From: CAZTPJ01 sp964614515
GTDB lineage: Bacteria > Planctomycetota > Phycisphaerae > Phycisphaerales > UBA1924
DNA: 15,964 nucleotides
Direction: 5' to 3'
NCBI GenBank assembly: GCA_964614515.1
Contig: CAZTPJ010000079.1
Span: 1-15,964, forward strand
Made by a program: the position numbers and the translations under genes. Below are positions 12,517-15,964 of the stretch, piece by piece (the first letter of the stretch is position 1; each line of letters opens with the position of its first letter). The notes under the pieces were generated by a model, which worked only from the letters and a program-made list of their open reading frames with translations, was not told the origin of the DNA and did no database searches.

Positions 12517-12741
12517 CACCCCCATGACTCGACTTGCGCTCCCCCGTCTACACTCACCGTGTCGCCGCCCGGCTCACCACCGCGCCCGCCAACGACCGAG
12601 CCAGTCATGCGCCCCAAGTTTCGAGGGCTTCGCCAACACCCGGCCCACTCGAAGTCCAACACCCGCACCGACCGAACCAACTCCACGGACCCCGGCCATG
12701 CCGCCGAAACCCTGGTAGTTCCACAACAGATCGGATCGCCC

Positions 12742-14202
12742 ATGACTCGAATCGCCTCAATAATGCTTGCGCTCGCCCTTGCGTCGATGGGAAGCCCTCA
12801 ACCAAGCATGGGCCAGCCCACTGACGGCCGTGCCGCAGGTGTCGCGGGGTTGGAAGCCGAACCACATAATATACCCAGTCTTGGCGTGAAGGTTCACATC
12901 CCCGTCGGGGCCATCGTGGAAAGCACCAGAATCGGTGAGCGGGCCACCACCCGCATCCGGCCCGAGCAGGGCGACGCCGACGGCGTCGCGTGGATCATCG
13001 ACATCCAGGGGATCGATGAACCGAGCCAGGACACAACCCTCGCAGCGCTGGCGGATCGCATCACGCAGAAACTGATCGAAAGCGGCGGCGCGCCCGATGG
13101 CTCACGCCCGCGCGAAGAGACTCTCCCGCGCGTCCTGATCCGCGACACGAACCTGCGGCTGCCCGGCGGCATGGCCGAGCGGTTTTACATCGCCTTCCCA
13201 CAGGGACGATACGTGCGCGGCACGACTCTCTTTCAATCGACATCCACGCGCTTCATCGCCATCAGCCTCTTTGCCCAGGAATCCGCGTTCGGCGATGCCC
13301 GGTTGATCTATGAAGCGCTGGTGTCGAGCGCAGCGCTGGAGGATGCGGCCGAGGCGGACCTGTCGCGGGCCGCGGGCATCAAGGCTGGCGTTGCGCTGAT
13401 GGCCCGACTCAGCGCTGAAGATTACAGGCGGATTCTCTCGCGCAGCGAAGAGCGCTGGGAACGATTTTACGTTCCATCATCCACCGGCGCGGAGACCGAC
13501 GCCGAGGAACTCGGCTATCGACGCATCTCCGCGTGGGAGGGCAAACGCGGCGAGGTCAACGTCGGCATGCCGCGCTCCAAGTGGACGGCCACCGATGAAC
13601 AAGGCGGCTTCCTCGTGCGCATCGAGAGCCGCCTGATCGAACGACACCGCGCAGGCACGCAGCGCATCGTCAGCACCATCATCTATGACACCGTCGCAAC
13701 GTACTTCATGACGCCCGACTTGAGCGAAGAGGCCTGGCTGATTCGCCTCGCCCGGCGCGAGGGCGGACGTGTCGACGAGTGGGAGGAACTCGGCGCCCGC
13801 ACCGGCTCGAGCATGAACGTCAAGACGGCCGGCATCGCCAAGACGCCCACGGTCATCAAACCGATCTTTGAATCCGAGGGATATATCTCTCAGGTGCAGG
13901 CGTTCCTGCTCCCGCACCTGCTCGTGCGCACGGGCATCACGGGTGAGTTCGCGTTCTATGCGTATCGCTCCGCGGATAACAAAGTCGTGTTGCGCCGAGA
14001 TACGCTCGAACGGCCGGAGTCCAACCCCGAACTCTGGCTCCTGCGAAGCAAAGCCACCGAAGACACGCCCGAACAGCAGTGGCTCTTCGCCGAAGATGGC
14101 ACATTGATCCGTTCCGTGCTGCAGGATGGCCGTGTCTGGGAACCCATCACGCTCGAGCGCCTCGCAAGCCTGTGGAAGGCCAAGGGCCTGCCGATGGAGT
14201 GA
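12742..14202 (+). CDS. Predicted secreted protein of unknown function
   Basis: The 486-residue product starts at the ATG 12742-12744, which places a typical signal peptide at the N-terminus: MTR, then a hydrophobic run (IASIMLALALASMG), with likely cleavage near residue 24 (before or after SMGQ). There is no lipobox cysteine. The mature part has no family I recognise. Its first 190 residues (GVKVHIPVGA near residue 50; TLAALADRITQKLIES near 110; LPGGMAERFYIAFPQG near 150; ARLIYEALVSSAAL near 195) have a pattern reminiscent of PsbP/DcrB-like extracytoplasmic domains, which is a weak inference. The remainder is mixed, Arg/Glu-rich and probably beta-rich, with no catalytic motif seen. A GGA stands 6 nt before the ATG. 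It is divergent from rpsJ and 137 bases before ruvB. Confidence 0.8.
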   Translation: MTRIASIMLALALASMGSPQPSMGQPTDGRAAGVAGLEAEPHNIPSLGVKVHIPVGAIVESTRIGERATTRIRPEQGDADGVAWIIDIQGIDEPSQDTTLAALADRITQKLIESGGAPDGSRPREETLPRVLIRDTNLRLPGGMAERFYIAFPQGRYVRGTTLFQSTSTRFIAISLFAQESAFGDARLIYEALVSSAALEDAAEADLSRAAGIKAGVALMARLSAEDYRRILSRSEERWERFYVPSSTGAETDAEELGYRRISAWEGKRGEVNVGMPRSKWTATDEQGGFLVRIESRLIERHRAGTQRIVSTIIYDTVATYFMTPDLSEEAWLIRLARREGGRVDEWEELGARTGSSMNVKTAGIAKTPTVIKPIFESEGYISQVQAFLLPHLLVRTGITGEFAFYAYRSADNKVVLRRDTLERPESNPELWLLRSKATEDTPEQQWLFAEDGTLIRSVLQDGRVWEPITLERLASLWKAKGLPME

Positions 14203-14270
14203 GTTGGCTGTTCGACGGTGTGCATCGTGCAACCCGGTCGGAGATGCGCAACCGATTGCGAAGGCTCAAA

Positions 14271-14300
14271 TCCTTCCTGACGGTCAGGCCTCTTGTTCTG
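14271..14300 (+). repeat. Short interspersed repeat, copy C (upstream of ruvB)
   Basis: Bases 14272-14298 match 9119-9145 in the rplB-rpsS spacer at 25 of 27 positions, including the 12-nt loop TTCCTGACGGTC. The long-stem arms of copies A and B are not conserved here; instead CCTGAC and GTCAGG form a 6-bp stem around a single base (14277-14289). It lies 40 bases before the chosen ruvB start. Confidence 0.6.
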
Positions 14301-14339
14301 ATCGCGGTGGGGCCATGGCTGCCTCCATACACTCCCCCA

Positions 14340-15371
14340 ATGGCCACCGAACGAATCCTCGCCCAGACGGCCTCGCGACCGGATGATGACACGGTGGGGG
14401 CTGCGCTACGGCCGCGGGTGTTGTCGGAATATGTCGGGCAGCGCGAGGTGATCGAACGCCTGACAATCGCCCTTCGCGCGGTCAAGCAGCGCAAGGAACC
14501 GATGGACCACATCCTCGTCCACGGCCCGCCGGGGCTTGGCAAGACCACGCTGGCCAACGTGATCGCGGCCGAGATGGGGACGCGCATGGTCGCCACCTCC
14601 GGCCCCGCGCTGGCGAAGGGGACGGACCTTGTGGCCTCGCTGACGCGATTGTCGCACGCGGATGTGCTGTTCATCGATGAGATTCATCGGTTGCCCGTGG
14701 CCGTGGAGGAGTTCATCTATCCGGCGATGGAGGATTTTCGGATTGATGTTCGCGTGGATTCGGGGCCGCACGCGCGGACGGTGCAGCTCAAGGTCAAGCC
14801 GTTTACGCTGATCGGGGCGACGACGCGTGCGGGCTTGCTGAGCGCGCCGCTGCGGTCGCGGTTTGGGGCCGTGCATCATCTGCGGTTTTATACGCCGGAG
14901 GAGTTGCTTGTGATTCTGCGTCGTTCGGCGGGACTTTTGGAGATGCGCGTGGAGGGGGATGTGGCGCTGGAGGCGATCGCGCGGCGTTCGCGCGGGACGC
15001 CGCGGATTGCCAATCGCCTCCTGCGGCGCGTGCGCGATTTTGCGCAGGTCAAGGCTGGGGGGCGCGTGTCGCCGGAAGTGGTCGATGCGGCGCTGACGCT
15101 TGAGGGTGTGGATGCGATCGGGCTTGATGAACTGGATCGGACGTATCTGCGGATCATCGGCGGCGTGTATCAAGGCGGGCCGGTGGGGCTTGAGGCCGTG
15201 GCCGCGACGATGAGTGAGGATGCGGGGACGCTGGAGGATGTGGTGGAGCCGTATCTGCTTCAGATCGGGTTCCTCGCGCGGACGCGGCGCGGACGGATGC
15301 TGACGCGGGGGGGGGCGGAGTACCTTGGGCTGCCGCCGCCTGTGGTTGAAGAGGGGTTGTTTGAGGGGTAG
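14340..15371 (+). CDS. ruvB: Holliday junction branch migration ATPase RuvB
   Basis: RuvB is the hexameric AAA+ motor that, with RuvA, drives Holliday-junction branch migration in recombination repair. The 343-residue length is typical. Seen are LRPRVLSEYVGQ (23-34), Walker A GPPGLGKT (62-69), Walker B DEIH (113-116) with the RuvB-typical HRLPVAVEEFIYPAMEDF, sensor-1 region GATTRAG (159-165), arginine finger Arg174 in LRSRFG, sensor-2 GTPRIANRLLRRVRDFA (219-235), and the winged-helix end with QIGFLARTRRGRMLT. The ATG at 14340 gives the family N-terminus; in-frame starts further up (14244, 14079) would translate the repeat or the end of the previous gene. There is no Shine-Dalgarno before the ATG. 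ruvA and ruvC are not in this window. Confidence 0.97.
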   Translation: MATERILAQTASRPDDDTVGAALRPRVLSEYVGQREVIERLTIALRAVKQRKEPMDHILVHGPPGLGKTTLANVIAAEMGTRMVATSGPALAKGTDLVASLTRLSHADVLFIDEIHRLPVAVEEFIYPAMEDFRIDVRVDSGPHARTVQLKVKPFTLIGATTRAGLLSAPLRSRFGAVHHLRFYTPEELLVILRRSAGLLEMRVEGDVALEAIARRSRGTPRIANRLLRRVRDFAQVKAGGRVSPEVVDAALTLEGVDAIGLDELDRTYLRIIGGVYQGGPVGLEAVAATMSEDAGTLEDVVEPYLLQIGFLARTRRGRMLTRGGAEYLGLPPPVVEEGLFEG

Positions 15372-15388
15372 CGGTTGGGAATTCGATC

Positions 15389-15415
15389 CATTGGTTCCGG
15401 ACTCTCACGCCAATG
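15389..15415. terminator. Weak hairpin between convergent ruvB and dockerin-tailed gene
   Basis: CATTGG (15389-15394) and CCAATG (15410-15415) form a 6-bp stem around a 15-nt loop in the 60-base gap between the two stop codons. There is no T tract on either strand. It could be a two-way end point, but the loop is long and the stem may be chance. Confidence 0.2.
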
Positions 15416-15431
15416 AGCGCATCGTTCGGGC

Positions 15432-15964
15432 TTATCGTCGCCCGCCGGAACTGAAGAGGCTGTTGAAGCAGAGGTAGTCGAGGACGTCGAGGACGCGGTC
15501 GCCGTTGCAGTCGGCACGCGGGTCGCCAGCGCGGAAACGCTCGGAGAAGATCAGCACGTCAAAGGCGTCGTACTCCTGGTTCGCATCCTGATCGGCATAC
15601 GAGTCGGCGTCGCAGTCGGGGATGCAGAGCACGCCAACATGCGAATCCCAGTTCGAGGTCGATTCCGCCAACATGCTGTGGCCCCAGAAGATGCACGGAT
15701 TGGTCGGGTCCGGGTCCGTGCCGCAATAGTCGGCCTTGTGACCGGGTGAAACAGTGCGCGTCGCGGTACTCGACTGGATTCGCTGCGTATGTCCCAACAC
15801 CCCGGGTGGGTCGAACGAACGCTGCACACCCATCCAGAACTCGGGGTACAGATTCGGTCCGCTCTGGGTCCACGAAATCGCGATATGCCCCGCGGCGTTG
15901 ACGGCGATGCTGGGGTCGTAGGTGTCGAGACCTTCGAACTTGATGTCGCCGTAGTAGGCGAGCG
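15432..15964 (-). CDS. Secreted protein with C-terminal dockerin-like domain (cut by right edge)
   Basis: The minus-strand frame is open to the right edge, so only the last 176 residues are seen. The first part (YDPSIAVNAAGHIAISWTQSG, visible residues 15-35) resembles blades of beta-propeller repeat proteins. The end holds two EF-hand-like repeats: DCDADSYADQDANQEYDAFD (117-136), and DCNGDRVLDVLDYLCFNSLF (151-170) with Asp/Asn at calcium-ligand positions. This two-repeat dockerin-like tail is common on secreted planctomycete proteins, where a role in surface attachment or assembly is assumed. Several Cys pairs (80, 90, 113, 117) suggest an extracytoplasmic location. The gene converges with ruvB. 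The N-terminus, the signal peptide and the enzymatic role, if any, are outside the window. Confidence 0.75.
   Translation of the reverse strand, partial: LAYYGDIKFEGLDTYDPSIAVNAAGHIAISWTQSGPNLYPEFWMGVQRSFDPPGVLGHTQRIQSSTATRTVSPGHKADYCGTDPDPTNPCIFWGHSMLAESTSNWDSHVGVLCIPDCDADSYADQDANQEYDAFDVLIFSERFRAGDPRADCNGDRVLDVLDYLCFNSLFSSGGRR

Larger units (their letters stand above)
12356..12741. other. Divergent intergenic region upstream of rpsJ
   Basis: This 386-base stretch separates rpsJ (minus) from the secreted-protein gene (plus). It holds the candidate S10 promoter and leader hairpin on the minus strand. For the plus-strand gene I see only a weak pair (ATGACT at 12524-12529, TACACT at 12549-12554, spacer 19). 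The plus frame is open from a GTG at 12559, but that segment is Pro/Thr/Arg-rich and does not look like protein. No RNA gene is recognised. Confidence 0.5.

Noticed and set aside
12559..12741. Longer start (GTG 12559) for the secreted protein
   Set aside because: It would bury the signal peptide behind 61 Pro/Thr/Arg-rich residues; the ATG at 12742 gives a classic signal peptide.
14079..14339. Earlier in-frame starts for ruvB
   Set aside because: They overlap the previous gene or translate the repeat copy; RuvB similarity starts after 14340.

Overview
The window is GC-rich bacterial chromosome dominated by one long minus-strand run of 21 translation and secretion genes. In transcription order (right to left) these are rpsJ, rplC, rplD, rplW, rplB, rpsS, rplV, rpsC, rplP, rpmC, rpsQ, rplN, rplX, rplE, rpsN, rpsH, rplF, rplR, rpsE, rplO, secY and infA: a fused S10-spc ribosomal protein operon. 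The gene complement and the flanking genes point to a planctomycete, most likely class Phycisphaerae. The clues are no L30 gene between S5 and L15, long terminal extensions on several ribosomal proteins, lineage-type changes in L2, L3 and L4, and a flanking secreted protein ending in a dockerin-like two-repeat domain of the kind common in Planctomycetota. This placement is an inference from remembered family features, not from a search.

Layout. Positions 1-285 (+) hold the C-terminal end of a small multi-pass membrane protein, convergent with infA. Positions 329-12355 (-) are the ribosomal operon. Positions 12356-12741 are the regulatory gap upstream of rpsJ, with a plausible sigma70-type promoter and a GC hairpin in the leader. 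Positions 12742-14202 (+) encode an unrecognised secreted protein. Positions 14340-15371 (+) encode RuvB, the Holliday-junction branch-migration motor. Positions 15432-15964 (-) are the 3' end of a secreted, dockerin-tailed protein that runs off the right edge.

How it works together. The operon supplies ribosomal proteins of both subunits, the SecY translocon channel and initiation factor IF-1. Most gene junctions are short, and two pairs overlap (rpmC/rpsQ by 4 nt, rplD/rplW by 1 nt), which suggests one polycistronic message. Four junctions are unusually long or structured: rpsJ-rplC has a terminator-like hairpin with a T tract, rplC-rplD is 194 nt with strong GC hairpins, rplW-rplB is 87 nt, and rplB-rpsS is 125 nt with two copies of a short repeat seen again upstream of ruvB. 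They are candidate control points.

Most unusual feature. The L22 protein carries about 74 extra N-terminal residues that read like a Cro/C1 (XRE) helix-turn-helix domain. I see no defence system, CRISPR array, mobile element, tRNA or rRNA gene. This is essentially a housekeeping region with a few lineage-specific oddities.
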